From Paenibacillus sp. LS1 (lineage in GTDB: Bacteria > Bacillota > Bacilli > Paenibacillales > Paenibacillaceae): DNA of 64,000 nt. Below the pieces are notes generated by a model, which did no database searches, had not been told where the DNA came from, and worked only from the letters and a program-made list of their open reading frames with translations. The stretch spans positions 1,240,001 through 1,304,000 of the forward strand of contig NZ_JAPDOE010000002.1 in the NCBI RefSeq assembly GCF_026013365.1. The letters are read 5' to 3'. Shown here in pieces: positions 1 through 8,378 of this stretch. The translations under genes were made by a program, and so were the position numbers. How positions within the stretch are numbered: position 1 is the stretch's first letter; every line of letters starts with the position of its first letter.

Positions 1-29
1 AACAGTTCTCTAACCTCTTGCCATTTCAT
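1..29 (-). CDS. N-terminus of an unidentified protein, cut by the window edge
   Basis: Reading the minus strand, an ATG at 29 is preceded by a strong AGGAGGT ribosome binding site and opens a frame MKWQEVREL that runs off the left edge. Only nine complete codons are visible, so no function can be given. The call rests on the well-placed ribosome binding site and the open frame; the start resembles that of small conserved Bacillus proteins, which is a weak impression only. Confidence 0.55.
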
Positions 30-164
30 GTGTTTTACCTCCTGTTATTCGTATTGGTTCAACTTTCTATTATTTTAACATATACCCTTACTTCATATAT
101 CATTCCTGTATTCATAACACCCAACCTAGTCCAATGTATCCTCACTCAAGTATGTAACATGTAC

Positions 165-235
165 AAAGAAACCGTCTCCTTTGGTAAATGGTTGCTCTCA
201 CTTCCATTTACTACGGAACGGTTTCTTTTGTTTTT
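165..235. terminator. Large palindromic terminator, family 1
   Basis: Arms AAAGAAACCGT (165-175) and ACGGTTTCTTT (218-228) pair over 11 bp and enclose a second stem made of GGTAAATGG and CCATTTAC. The T-rich side (TTTTGTTTTT) follows on the plus strand, and a shorter T-run follows on the minus strand, downstream of the btr-like gene. A related element lies at 9661-9733. Confidence 0.7.
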
Positions 236-257
236 CCCTCATGAAAAAGCTACCTGC

Positions 258-1979
258 TCAAGCCAACAACGCCTGCTCGATCTGATCCACAATGCCATTG
301 ATACCTGTAGGCCCATAACAGCCGATCCATGTCGCGGCATCTACGGAGTGTATTTGCTGTCGCTCATCCGTATCAAGCATCCCCCAGACACGTTGCTCGG
401 TTGCGGATATGCCCTCCTGCATGATCTCATTGCTAAGCAAAAAGTAGTGGCTCGCCTGCACAGCCGGTAATCTCTCAACTGAAATATGATAGGCCGTGTC
501 GGTGGTATCTGCTACAAATAACGGGACAGGCAGACCCAGATCACGGTACAGCACAGAACCTGTGCGGTGAGAGGCAGAATGTACGCGAACGAGAGAATCT
601 AGTGGACGAATCAGTGCCACGCTCTTACCTGCCAGTACTGGAGCAAGTTCTTCAGAAAGCAATGTGGTTCGTCGGTGATAATCCGCAAGTATTCGTTTTG
701 CCTCTGCTCGCTTACCTGTCAGTTCCCCAAACAGGCTTAGGATGGTCTGCCAGCTCTCATTGCGCTTAAACATAAGAACAGGAGCGAACCGGCTTAACCG
801 TTCATAGTACTGATCATGCACCTCGGTGCAAATAATTAGATCCGGCAACAGTCGTTCCACACCAAGCAGATCAGGGTACTCATACGTTCCGAGTATCTCG
901 GTACCCTGAAGTCCTGCCCTGATATATTGCGGGAAATGGAACGTTCCACTTCCCAATCCCACACTTCCCGCTGGAGATAATCCAAGCGCAAGCAAATGAT
1001 CCGCATATTGCACATCGAGTACGGCGATACGTTGCGGAGAACGGGTGACAGGATATTCACCTCGCATATGGCATATCACTGGACCTTGGTCCGACTCGTA
1101 CGAAGAAGCCATGCGATTCCGCAGCAAGGATTGAGCATAGTTTGTATCTGATTCTTTAGCGGCATCAAGCCGATAACGCAGCGGAGGGACGCCATAATAT
1201 TTTTTAAACGCCCTACTGAAATAATACATGTCGCGATAGCCCATCTTTTCAGCAATTTCTCCAATGGACGCATCCGTATGATGCAGCATCCGCGATGCAT
1301 TTTCCATCCGTAGCTGGATGACGTATTCCATCGGTCCAAGCTGCTTCTCTTGTTTGAATCGTCGCTGTAACTGCCTAACGCTGCAACCGGCAAGAGCTGC
1401 CAGTTCCTTAAGCTCCAGATTCTGGCGATAATGCGATGATATATATGACACGACTACATCCACCATGTCGGACTCTGCTCCGCCTTGACCACGTTCATAC
1501 TCCATGATCAGTTCATAGATCATCCCCTGGAGCAACGCATGGGCATGAAACCGTTCCAGTCCTTCGCCACGACGCCATTTGCCAACGATTTTTTCCGCAT
1601 TCTGGATCCATTCTGCCTGAGTCACAGGGTTCTGAATAAACGAATTTTGCAGCGGATGTTTGCGATACGAGGGCATGACATGGGAGGCTCCTTCTATGGA
1701 AGAAGCCTCGTACATGATCACGATATAATAAAGTTCGTCTGATCTGGCCGTCAGCGTAAAGGATGATCCCTTCACCACATGACAGGCAAAAGAAGCTCCA
1801 ATGTGGCAACCCTCGCCATCCATTGCAAGCTCCCCTTCACCTCCATATGCCAACAGCAGCACATTTGAAGTTAAATCCGTTTCGTGTAAAACGCTGCCTG
1901 TCTGCAAAGTACCGCTATACCCGTCAAGCATCTTGATCGTTGTATCACTCCATAGACTTGTCTGTTCTTGCAGCGGCAT
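258..1979 (-). CDS. btr: AraC-family regulator with siderophore-binding domain, Btr-like
   Basis: Likely iron-siderophore-responsive activator of 573 aa. About residues 1-150 form a cupin-like N-terminal part, 170-275 an AraC double helix-turn-helix (AGCSVRQLQRRFKQE and MGYRDMYYFSRAFKKYYG are visible), and 310-573 a TroA/FhuD-type binding fold. The last domain is clearly homologous to the lipoprotein encoded at 2803-3843 (shared IAVLDV, VALIRP, HRTG..LY.DLGL, I.VDQ..EALL). B. subtilis Btr has this architecture and activates bacillibactin uptake on binding the ferric siderophore; the same role here is inferred. The ATG at 1979 is chosen because AGGAG lies 9 nt upstream; an ATG nine bases further upstream touches the AGGAG and is unlikely. 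Confidence 0.85.
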   Translation of the reverse strand: MPLQEQTSLWSDTTIKMLDGYSGTLQTGSVLHETDLTSNVLLLAYGGEGELAMDGEGCHIGASFACHVVKGSSFTLTARSDELYYIVIMYEASSIEGASHVMPSYRKHPLQNSFIQNPVTQAEWIQNAEKIVGKWRRGEGLERFHAHALLQGMIYELIMEYERGQGGAESDMVDVVVSYISSHYRQNLELKELAALAGCSVRQLQRRFKQEKQLGPMEYVIQLRMENASRMLHHTDASIGEIAEKMGYRDMYYFSRAFKKYYGVPPLRYRLDAAKESDTNYAQSLLRNRMASSYESDQGPVICHMRGEYPVTRSPQRIAVLDVQYADHLLALGLSPAGSVGLGSGTFHFPQYIRAGLQGTEILGTYEYPDLLGVERLLPDLIICTEVHDQYYERLSRFAPVLMFKRNESWQTILSLFGELTGKRAEAKRILADYHRRTTLLSEELAPVLAGKSVALIRPLDSLVRVHSASHRTGSVLYRDLGLPVPLFVADTTDTAYHISVERLPAVQASHYFLLSNEIMQEGISATEQRVWGMLDTDERQQIHSVDAATWIGCYGPTGINGIVDQIEQALLA

Positions 1980-2024
1980 TTCTCTCATCTCCTGACAATC
2001 GCAAAGGTAAAATTCTTGCTGTTG

Positions 2025-2801
2025 TCATTTTAGTTGAGATTCTTTCTCATTGTCAATTTTCGGACATTTGAGACAATATTCGTCTGACATCTGGTAATAG
2101 AAACAACAGGTGATCCGCTCGCTTTTGGCGACATGCACATTGTCCTTACAATCGGTGAAGCGGGTTAACGGATTCTTCCTCTCACCAAACACTTCCCCGG
2201 ATGCCACCTGCGTCAGATATGAAAAGTCCTCTTGAATGATCTTACTTTCCTGCTCAGTCTCGGCTTCATCAGGAGCGAATAGTCGGCCGATACGTACCAT
2301 GATATTCTCCCAGAGAATACTCATGGAAAGAGGTGCAATCGCAGCAAGTGTCTTTAACAGAGGTGTCAGCTGTACCGCAAACATGCTCTGGACTGCCTTT
2401 TCCCGCCATACGCTCCTGTCTCCAGTCAGTTCTTCAGCCTGAAGCCCATTCACCGCTAGAAAAGGAAATCGTGTGCCGCCCTCATGATCTGAGAGCGCCG
2501 GATGATAGAGAAAGCTGTTCTCCAGCTGAAAGGTTACATGCTGATGATGAAACGTCATCGCGGTCACGAGCGGAGTCGTCCATAGATAGCCAAGCCGCTT
2601 GGCTAACATGGAGGCTGCCACTTTCATGTCAGGCGCATCGATATAGTTCTGAAACCAGCTGATATACTCTCGACATGCCTCTTCGTCATGCAACTCACTC
2701 AAAGCAATGGTACGGACACTATGTTCAGGCGGCTCACCAAGCAAAATCGAATGATCCTCTACCGTCTCTTTCCATAAGTCTGTCGAGAGATATGGGTTCA
2801 T
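2025..2801 (-). CDS. FhuF-like ferric siderophore reductase, 2Fe-2S
   Basis: Cytoplasmic protein of 258 aa, probably releasing iron from imported ferric siderophore by reduction. The C-terminus carries the FhuF-type 2Fe-2S ligand pattern: a CC pair, then YCLKC (TCCFYYQMSDEYCLKCPK). The rest has no obvious motif but fits FhuF/IucA-related proteins in length. It begins one base after the stop of the binding protein gene and has only a weak ribosome binding site of its own, so translation is probably coupled. The btr-like gene follows after 45 bp. Reductase activity is inferred from family and context. Confidence 0.75.
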   Translation of the reverse strand: MNPYLSTDLWKETVEDHSILLGEPPEHSVRTIALSELHDEEACREYISWFQNYIDAPDMKVAASMLAKRLGYLWTTPLVTAMTFHHQHVTFQLENSFLYHPALSDHEGGTRFPFLAVNGLQAEELTGDRSVWREKAVQSMFAVQLTPLLKTLAAIAPLSMSILWENIMVRIGRLFAPDEAETEQESKIIQEDFSYLTQVASGEVFGERKNPLTRFTDCKDNVHVAKSERITCCFYYQMSDEYCLKCPKIDNEKESQLK

Positions 2802-2802
2802 A

Positions 2803-3843
2803 TTAGTTCGATCCGAGCAGGGCTTCCGATGCCTGATCTACAATCAGATTAATCGCAAGCGGTCCATAGTATGCAATCCAAAGTGTTGAGTTTACGTCAT
2901 ACGTGCGGTTATTTTTCACAGCATCAAGGGACTTCCACACGGGATTACTCACCATAGCCTCTGCCTCTGCCGCAAACAGCTCATCCGACAGCACAAAATA
3001 ACGATCTGCCCCAATGTCAGGAACCTTCTCCATCGAAATTTCAACGGAGGTATCATCCTTGATATCTTTAACGAGTTCAGGCATGTTTAAGCCCAAATCA
3101 TTATACAAAATGCCGCCTGTGCGGTGCTCGATGCCATGGACACGGATACCTTCTTTACGCGGACGAATCAGAGCGACTGTCTCATCTCCCATTTTCTCTG
3201 TCAGCTGTGCCTTCAGGCCAGCAACTTTTTCCTCATAGGCTGTGCGCACTTTCTCTGCCTCGTCCTGCTTGTCTGTAATTTCAGCAACCGTAGCTAACGT
3301 ATCACGCCAGTCTTCGTAGAAATCGAGTACCAGGGTAGGTGCAATTTTGCTTACACTTTCATACTGTTTCTCCTGGAAGTCGGTCATGATGATCAGATCC
3401 GGGTCGAGTGCAACAATCGCTTCCAGATTAGGCTCGTCCCGTGTACCCAGTACCTGTACATCACTCGGTTGATCGCCTAAGTATTCTGGAAAATCAGTAT
3501 TACCTCCAGCAATAACACTGCCTGCCGGCTTCTCGCCAACCGCTAACATCTGATCCAGAAATTTAACATCAAGCACTGCAATTTTCTGTGGTTTTTCGTT
3601 TAGAGTGATGTCACCCTTCATACCCTTGATCGTTACGGGAAAAGCTCCGTCTGTCTGTGTTTCTGCATTCGCAGGTGTCTCCGCTGGCGTTGCCGCAGAT
3701 TGTTTACCGCTATCTGTACCTGTTCCGGCACCGCAAGCCGTCAGGACAAGAATAAGGGCCAACATCAAGCCCATGAATAATCGTGATTTGTGAGCAGTAT
3801 AGGCTTTGTTACCAGCCGTTTGCCCCTTTGTTCCTTGTTTCAT
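2803..3843 (-). CDS. Iron-siderophore ABC transporter substrate-binding lipoprotein
   Basis: Extracytoplasmic siderophore receptor, 346 aa. A signal sequence ends in the lipobox LVLTACG, followed by a Thr/Ala/Glu-rich linker and a TroA/FhuD-type fold from about residue 65. The start at 3843 has AAGGGGG 7 nt upstream; the frame stays open to 4101, but that extension would run through the Fur box and carries no signal. First gene of a unit with the FhuF-like reductase and the Btr-like regulator. No permease or ATPase gene is nearby, so it must use a transporter encoded elsewhere. Regulation by Fur is indicated by the box at 3871-3889. Confidence 0.88.
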   Translation of the reverse strand: MKQGTKGQTAGNKAYTAHKSRLFMGLMLALILVLTACGAGTGTDSGKQSAATPAETPANAETQTDGAFPVTIKGMKGDITLNEKPQKIAVLDVKFLDQMLAVGEKPAGSVIAGGNTDFPEYLGDQPSDVQVLGTRDEPNLEAIVALDPDLIIMTDFQEKQYESVSKIAPTLVLDFYEDWRDTLATVAEITDKQDEAEKVRTAYEEKVAGLKAQLTEKMGDETVALIRPRKEGIRVHGIEHRTGGILYNDLGLNMPELVKDIKDDTSVEISMEKVPDIGADRYFVLSDELFAAEAEAMVSNPVWKSLDAVKNNRTYDVNSTLWIAYYGPLAINLIVDQASEALLGSN

Positions 3844-3870
3844 TTGTAAATCCCCCTTATGTATACTAGT

Positions 3871-3889
3871 GATAATGATTTTCATTATC
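3871..3889 (-). promoter_or_regulatory. Fur box in front of the siderophore operon
   Basis: GATAATGATTTTCATTATC agrees with the classical 19-bp Fur consensus at 17 of 19 positions; only the two central bases differ, and it is a near-perfect inverted repeat. It sits 27 bp upstream of the lipoprotein start, where Fur would block transcription when iron is plentiful. Confidence 0.88.
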
Positions 3890-3980
3890 GAAACATAAAG
3901 AGAGTATATACGATCTCCGTGTCGTGTTACCATGTACTTTTGCGACATTTCAGCCGGACTAATGCGACATCGCGAGCTGC

Positions 3981-4259
3981 TTATCCGCCCTTTAACCTTT
4001 CTGCAATGTACGCTTGCAATCGGTAGATGTCTGAAAGAAGCTCTTCTTCCTCCGGCGTATTTCCATACTCCCCTAGCCAGCGCGGTGTGCGGATATGCCA
4101 CTCGTTAGACATGTATTGCTGTTCATCCCGGTAGGCTATCATGTGCTCCAAGAAATACGCCAAAGAGCCGAAGGATTGTTTACCAGTATCGTTGATGATG
4201 GATTGTGTTTTTTCAATGATCGCCTGTAACATGTGTTGAATACGATCTTCAGGATTCAT
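3981..4259 (-). CDS. Hypothetical protein, 92 aa
   Basis: Small acidic protein without signal peptide or membrane segment; family not recognised. It starts MNPEDRIQHMLQAIIEK, with AAGGGGGAG 8 nt before the ATG at 4259, which decides the start over one 39 nt further upstream. It contains WHIRTPRWLGEYGNTPEEEE and a helical C-terminus. A decayed copy of its first 18 codons lies at 5348-5410, so the locus has undergone duplication. It lies between the iron operon and a small-gene patch, with a terminator just upstream separating it from 4407. Confidence 0.65.
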   Translation of the reverse strand: MNPEDRIQHMLQAIIEKTQSIINDTGKQSFGSLAYFLEHMIAYRDEQQYMSNEWHIRTPRWLGEYGNTPEEEELLSDIYRLQAYIAERLKGG

Positions 4260-4290
4260 ACCGTTCTCCCCCTTGTCCACCAAAGGTTTT

Positions 4291-4342
4291 AAAAACAAAA
4301 AGGAAGGTCCTTCTCTACTCCATAGAGATTAGACAACCTTCC
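4291..4342 (-). terminator. Palindromic terminator, family 2
   Basis: On the minus strand GGAAGGT and ACCTTCC form a stem around a long loop, followed by TTTTTGTTTTT. It closes the 5314-4407 gene pair. A second copy with strongly conserved loop sequence lies at 27522-27574. Confidence 0.7.
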
Positions 4343-4406
4343 AATCTTCTTTTCAAGACATAAAACATGTATTAACACATCTAATATAGGACTCATCATT
4401 TCGAAG

Positions 4407-4712
4407 CTACTCTGGATATTCCCTTGATGCCTCGATCAATTTATCTTCTTCATCAAAAACGTTCAGCACTCTCTCAATGTCATGCACTTCATAGCTTCTA
4501 ACAACAATCAGTTGCTGCATATGAAGACCTGGTGGGTCTATGTCCGGTCGAGACAAGTTATTTAGCAAACGTTCTGGTGTATATAAGATGCTCCACCGTC
4601 TGGAACCATCTGTGAAAACCATTGTGATCTCTATCCAATTCCATTCTTCCGGATGATCCGACCTAACCTCATCATCAAAACGCCAGCTTACCAGCCTTGG
4701 TCTTAAATTCAT
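4407..4712 (-). CDS. Hypothetical protein, 101 aa
   Basis: Small soluble protein rich in charged residues, family not recognised. It contains a W-rich stretch (EEWNWIEITMVFTDGSRRW) that suggests a beta-rich fold. The ATG lies 5 nt after the stop of the kinase-like gene at 4718, with no good ribosome binding site of its own, so translation is probably coupled. It ends shortly before the terminator at 4291-4342. Function unknown. Confidence 0.6.
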   Translation of the reverse strand: MNLRPRLVSWRFDDEVRSDHPEEWNWIEITMVFTDGSRRWSILYTPERLLNNLSRPDIDPPGLHMQQLIVVRSYEVHDIERVLNVFDEEDKLIEASREYPE

Positions 4713-4717
4713 TTCTT

Positions 4718-5314
4718 TTACGATGTTTTCACCTCTCTTCTGCTTAACTTCTTAAATGCCGAGTATTCCTTTTCGGACTTCATATAACTTAATATCTTTT
4801 CCGCACATGCAGCTGAACTGAGTTCTTCCGTATTCACTTCCAGATCATATTCATCATAGGAGTATATGTAGTCGAACTGGGAATGGGCCAGTCCAATCTC
4901 GCGATCTCCCCTGCTCTGCTCTCTTCTGGTGAGTTCTTCTTTGGAGCAATGCACGCCTACAAACAATATCGGATAATCCGATAGTAAATTATAAAAATCA
5001 TTAAACCACTTGTCATTGCTGATCACCGTATCCACGATGACATTCAAACCCATTTCCGAAAACAGCTTAATGGTTGCACAGTACAACGAATTGATGGGGT
5101 CGAACAGGATATCTGTCATCACATGGTGTTCCACTTCTCTTGTTGGCTTCATATCTGGATATGTATTGTCGATAAACTGATCATAATTATGCAGAAATTG
5201 ATCTACAGATAGATGATGAAACGGAACGTCTCCCTGATTCTTCATTTCCATCGCAATGCTCGTCTTCCCCGAACTTGACGTTCCGTTCAAAAATATAATG
5301 AGTCCTCGTTCCAT
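4718..5314 (-). CDS. Chloramphenicol phosphotransferase-like P-loop kinase
   Basis: P-loop protein of 198 aa. The N-terminus carries a Walker A motif GTSSSGKTS at about residues 11-19, followed by a conserved D in the HLSVDQFLH segment and a second acidic segment NVIVDTVIS. This pattern and length fit the CPT family (chloramphenicol 3-O-phosphotransferase and relatives of unknown substrate). Real chloramphenicol resistance cannot be claimed: most family members in Bacillota are uncharacterised. The ATG at 5314 has AAGGG 8 nt upstream; an in-frame GTG at 5323 overlaps that site. Confidence 0.7.
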   Translation of the reverse strand: MERGLIIFLNGTSSSGKTSIAMEMKNQGDVPFHHLSVDQFLHNYDQFIDNTYPDMKPTREVEHHVMTDILFDPINSLYCATIKLFSEMGLNVIVDTVISNDKWFNDFYNLLSDYPILFVGVHCSKEELTRREQSRGDREIGLAHSQFDYIYSYDEYDLEVNTEELSSAACAEKILSYMKSEKEYSAFKKLSRREVKTS

Positions 5315-5347
5315 ATCTATCACCCTTCTCTATAAAATTGGCATTAA

Positions 5348-5410
5348 CTACGACTTGTAGTTCTCAATGATCGCTTGTTACATGTGTTGTACATGATCTT
5401 CTATACTCAT
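5348..5410 (-). pseudogene. Remnant of a duplicated small gene (copy of 3981-4259)
   Basis: The minus strand from 5410 reads MSIEDHVQHM, stop, QAIIENYKS, stop. This aligns with MNPEDRIQHMLQAIIEKTQS, the start of the 92-aa protein at 4259, at both DNA and protein level. The TTA/CTG leucine codon 11 has become TAA and the rest of the gene is missing. Its ATG overlaps the stop of 5407-6135 as ATGA, which suggests the original copy was translationally coupled to that gene. Confidence 0.7.
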
Positions 5411-6135
5411 GAGCGACTGCCGATGAATAGCTTATTTTGAGTCCAATGAAGGTTATAGCCATAACGGTATAACTCAAAGTAAGGAAACAGACAGTCTTTC
5501 ACTTCTTGCAAACCTCGGTAGCGGGGCCACTGTAAGTAATAGGCTACCCAATAATCGCAAGCTATGGAATAGTAGGCTTCGCTTAATATTTCGACAGCTT
5601 CGTTGTAATCTTTGCGTGAACTGAGAAGCTCTCCAAGTGCTTCGTAAACGGACTCGTTATCTTCTTCATCCGTGCCTTGAATCGCTCTTTGCTCTAACTT
5701 GTTAATCTCCCCTGCTGCCAGCACAACGACCTCCGTCAGACATGCCAAATCTTGTAATGCTTCCTTAGCGGCGTCCGCTACTTCGTCATCCTCTGTCACC
5801 ATGGAGAATAGGCTCTTCAATCCTCCGATTAACTTCTCCCCCAGATCACGCAGCGTCGCCTCAGAAGCCTCCTCATTTCCACCGTTGAAATAACCTGGCA
5901 CGTATTCACCTGTAAAGTCCTCCGGATTCAGTATCTCATAGATCGGACGTATTCTGTCCAGATAACGCTGACCGTCTGGAATCGGCTCAAACACACGTTC
6001 AACCCCTGCCCCAGATGGCATAAACCACTGAAAAAATCCGTACAGATGGTCCGCTTCAACCTGCTCATCTTCCGCTGGCTTGAATTCTTCTCCGCCCATC
6101 TCTAATAAATAGCGACCATATGCTTGTGGGTCCAT
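5407..6135 (-). CDS. Hypothetical protein, 242 aa
   Basis: Soluble acidic protein of unknown family. The N-terminus is MDPQAYGRYLLEMGGEEF, the middle is helical and rich in E/D, and the C-terminal third has many aromatic residues (YYSIACDYWVAYYLQWPRY). The ATG at 6135 is chosen for the GAGGAG site 7 nt upstream; the open frame continues 56 codons further but into the preceding gene. It follows the 116-aa gene by 34 bp in the same direction. The arrangement of small acidic proteins is reminiscent of immunity or accessory loci, but nothing in the sequence proves this. Confidence 0.65.
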   Translation of the reverse strand: MDPQAYGRYLLEMGGEEFKPAEDEQVEADHLYGFFQWFMPSGAGVERVFEPIPDGQRYLDRIRPIYEILNPEDFTGEYVPGYFNGGNEEASEATLRDLGEKLIGGLKSLFSMVTEDDEVADAAKEALQDLACLTEVVVLAAGEINKLEQRAIQGTDEEDNESVYEALGELLSSRKDYNEAVEILSEAYYSIACDYWVAYYLQWPRYRGLQEVKDCLFPYFELYRYGYNLHWTQNKLFIGSRS

Positions 6136-6169
6136 GATATATCTCCTCAACTTTCTCAGTCTAATTAAA

Positions 6170-6520
6170 CTACCATTCTCTCCATTCTTCCGTAATATCT
6201 TCATGCCCTTCAATCTGTAATCCAGCTTGCCTAGCAGCCTTGTCGATAAAATCAGCCAATTCTTCACGTTCCATCGTTTCAATGAAATAATCATTGGCCT
6301 CATTCATTTCATTAAAGGCAACCACCACTTCTTCTACAGCCTTTATTATCTGCTCGGAATCTTTTTTTTCTTGTAATGCGATTAATTGGTTTATAAAGTG
6401 ATCCAAAGCTTTATCAGACATGAGTAATCTCTCTTCTGTAAAAAACTCATCTCCGCCTTCAATCATTCTTTCGTTCCATAATTGGGTTGGTTTCTCATCA
6501 AATAAGTTATGTAATGTCAT
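6170..6520 (-). CDS. Hypothetical acidic helical protein, 116 aa
   Basis: Very acidic, almost entirely alpha-helical small protein (EQIIKAVEEVVVAFNEMNEAND), no signal or membrane segment. Family not recognised. ATG 6520 has GGAAGGG about 9 nt upstream; an ATG 18 nt earlier lacks such a site. Probably co-transcribed with 5407-6135, which starts 34 bp downstream. Acidic partners of this size are often immunity or anti-toxin proteins, but there is no toxin gene next to it, so no role is assigned. Confidence 0.6.
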   Translation of the reverse strand: MTLHNLFDEKPTQLWNERMIEGGDEFFTEERLLMSDKALDHFINQLIALQEKKDSEQIIKAVEEVVVAFNEMNEANDYFIETMEREELADFIDKAARQAGLQIEGHEDITEEWREW

Positions 6521-6604
6521 TGGAATCTTCCCTTCCATATTTCCATAATCAAAGATATCTATATTCTAGCTGTATCCATGAATGCGTACAAGTGTTCTTA
6601 TATA

Positions 6605-6942
6605 TCATTTCCAGAGCCTTGTCACATTCTCCAATTCCATCTCGTTGAATTCTAATTGATAGATGTCCGGTTTCTTGGTTTGGTTCATAAAATCCAATCC
6701 GTAACTCGAATCAAAGTAATTCATCATCAATGTCATAACATGTCCATGGGTGCCAACCCCTCCAAGGTTAGGACAGCTCGGGCATATGGACTTGAGATAA
6801 TAGTATGTATTCCTTCGTCTTTTAACATTTCTGTTATTTTAGCTGCGTTCACCTTGCCCTCCAAGGTAAGTCCTCTGGTCCTTTCCGTTCCTTCCGTGTA
6901 CGGTGACTCCGCATGCCTAACCATATACACAATGGTCTTCAT
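6605..6942 (-). pseudogene. Histidine phosphatase (phosphoglycerate mutase-like) with internal deletion
   Basis: The start (ATG 6942, AAGGAG 6 nt upstream) encodes MKTIVYMVRHAESPYTEG with the catalytic RHA/G histidine and continues to ISSPYARAVLTLEGLAP. It then meets a stop at 6733. From about 6748 another frame encodes HGHVMTLMMNYFDSSYG, the second catalytic-histidine segment of the same family, and runs to a natural stop at 6605. Family members have about 190 residues, so roughly 70 to 80 middle residues are missing and the junction is out of frame. The gene is therefore broken. Confidence 0.8.
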
Positions 6943-7064
6943 AGGATTCTCCTTCAATTCTTCTGACTTATACAATTAAATTTACAATAATTTTCAGATA
7001 TGTGTATAGTAGAAATACAGCAAAATTCTTGCAAAGAACTCAAATTCAATGAGAGGATGAGATC

Positions 7065-7670
7065 ATGTCTTTTTTCAAAAATAAAATTGTACTATCCTCT
7101 GTATTGATATTCCTAGCTGTTTCCATTGGTACATTAGCATATATGAATGGTCAATCGAAACAAGGGGAGCCCATTCATAAAGTCGTCAACCTTTCGGGCA
7201 ATTCCTTAACTTTTCATGAAATAGATAAGCTCGATGCGTTTGCTGAACTGATCGTCATTGGCTATGCCATAGAAGACTTTAGAGATCGAGAACATGTCAT
7301 TACTGCATTTGATGATGGGACTATGCAATCCTTTCACACCAATACGAACATCAAGATTGAAAAGATATTAAAGAAACCGAACGATTTCCCTTCCGATCAG
7401 AATGAATTGACGATCATTGAAACCGTCAGCCTGGAAGGAGACGTCAAGTACACATTTAATGACTATGTAGAACTACAGAAGGGTGATAAAAGTGTGCTCT
7501 TTTTGATGAAAAACTCCTTTGGTGATTATGGATTAATCAATGATAACTTAGGCAAATTCAGCCTTGAAGGGATAAGTCAATATAGTGTACCTCAATCCTC
7601 CACTGTACAAGCGTTATCAAAATACGAAACTTTCCGTGACTCCGTTATGGAGAAGTACCATTTGAATTAA
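7065..7670 (+). CDS. Hypothetical membrane-anchored extracytoplasmic protein
   Basis: Protein of 201 aa with one N-terminal hydrophobic segment (IVLSSVLIFLAVSIGTLAYM, residues 8-27) and no lipobox, so either a signal anchor or a secreted protein. The remainder is a soluble mixed domain with no recognised motif. GAGAGGATGAGATC precedes the ATG. It is the only plus-strand gene in this patch and stands alone between minus-strand genes, so it has its own promoter in 6976-7064. Confidence 0.65.
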   Translation: MSFFKNKIVLSSVLIFLAVSIGTLAYMNGQSKQGEPIHKVVNLSGNSLTFHEIDKLDAFAELIVIGYAIEDFRDREHVITAFDDGTMQSFHTNTNIKIEKILKKPNDFPSDQNELTIIETVSLEGDVKYTFNDYVELQKGDKSVLFLMKNSFGDYGLINDNLGKFSLEGISQYSVPQSSTVQALSKYETFRDSVMEKYHLN

Positions 7671-7740
7671 GGCTTTCATCGTACAACAATCATCCCTTTA
7701 ACAGTTGTCTTAATCACCGAGAATAGCTGCCCTCATCAAT

Positions 7741-8220
7741 CTATTGCACTTCTTTATCAAGGCTTACGTCAAATGATGAAGTTATCGAACTTTGTCTGTA
7801 ATCATTGGGTATCACTTTAATCTTCACGTTTAGATGTATAGATTCAGGCAGATTCATTTGAGTAATATTCTCACTACCAATGAAGTAATAATGCTTTTCG
7901 TCCAGTTCTATCAAACCTCCACCTGTTGAGCCAGAAGTTGAAATCAAATTTCCGTCACGATAAAGCTCACAAGCAATGTTATACTCCGTCAAACTAAACC
8001 CTTTCACTTCATATCCAATCTTGATTTGATTTTCCGTATAATCAGCATTTCGTAAATTAATCGCACCACCATCCACCATTTGGGTCCGAACTGCAATATT
8101 TGCTTCGGGCATCTCTGGTTGTCTTAATAGATAGCCTACTTTTAGGTACCATATAACTCCTAGTACAACTACAGCAAGTACAATCATAACCATAATAAAC
8201 TTCTTCTCTTTTTTATCCAT
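7741..8220 (-). CDS. Hypothetical membrane-anchored protein, 159 aa
   Basis: A lysine-rich start (MDKKEKKF) is followed by a single transmembrane segment (residues 9-25) and a soluble C-terminal domain with beta-strand-like alternation, ending VSLDKEVQ. It resembles the extracellular sensory parts of proteins related to DUF4179/DUF5643, but the match is only in style, so no family is assigned. AAGGAG lies 8 nt before the ATG. Confidence 0.6.
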   Translation of the reverse strand: MDKKEKKFIMVMIVLAVVVLGVIWYLKVGYLLRQPEMPEANIAVRTQMVDGGAINLRNADYTENQIKIGYEVKGFSLTEYNIACELYRDGNLISTSGSTGGGLIELDEKHYYFIGSENITQMNLPESIHLNVKIKVIPNDYRQSSITSSFDVSLDKEVQ

Positions 8221-8378
8221 AATCCTTACTCCTTACATCGAAAACTCTTAAATTTCTTTCCAAACCTATGTTACAAATAATACATTACCCTGCGCGTTCA
8301 ACATCCGAAAACAGTCTTGGATCATTGATCATCCATGTATATAAGGAATAACGTTCCATTAAATACCTTTTTTTCTCA

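Noticed and set aside
18..470. Open frame of 150 codons on the plus strand
   Set aside because: It runs through the palindromic terminator and the antisense of the btr-like gene; no ribosome binding site and no family resemblance.
2036..2054. Second Fur-box-like sequence upstream of the btr-like gene
   Set aside because: Agreement with the consensus is only about 13 of 19, and it lies within the coding end of the FhuF-like gene, so chance is likely.
4718..5314. Chloramphenicol resistance gene
   Set aside because: Only the fold and P-loop match the CPT family; substrate residues cannot be judged from sequence alone.
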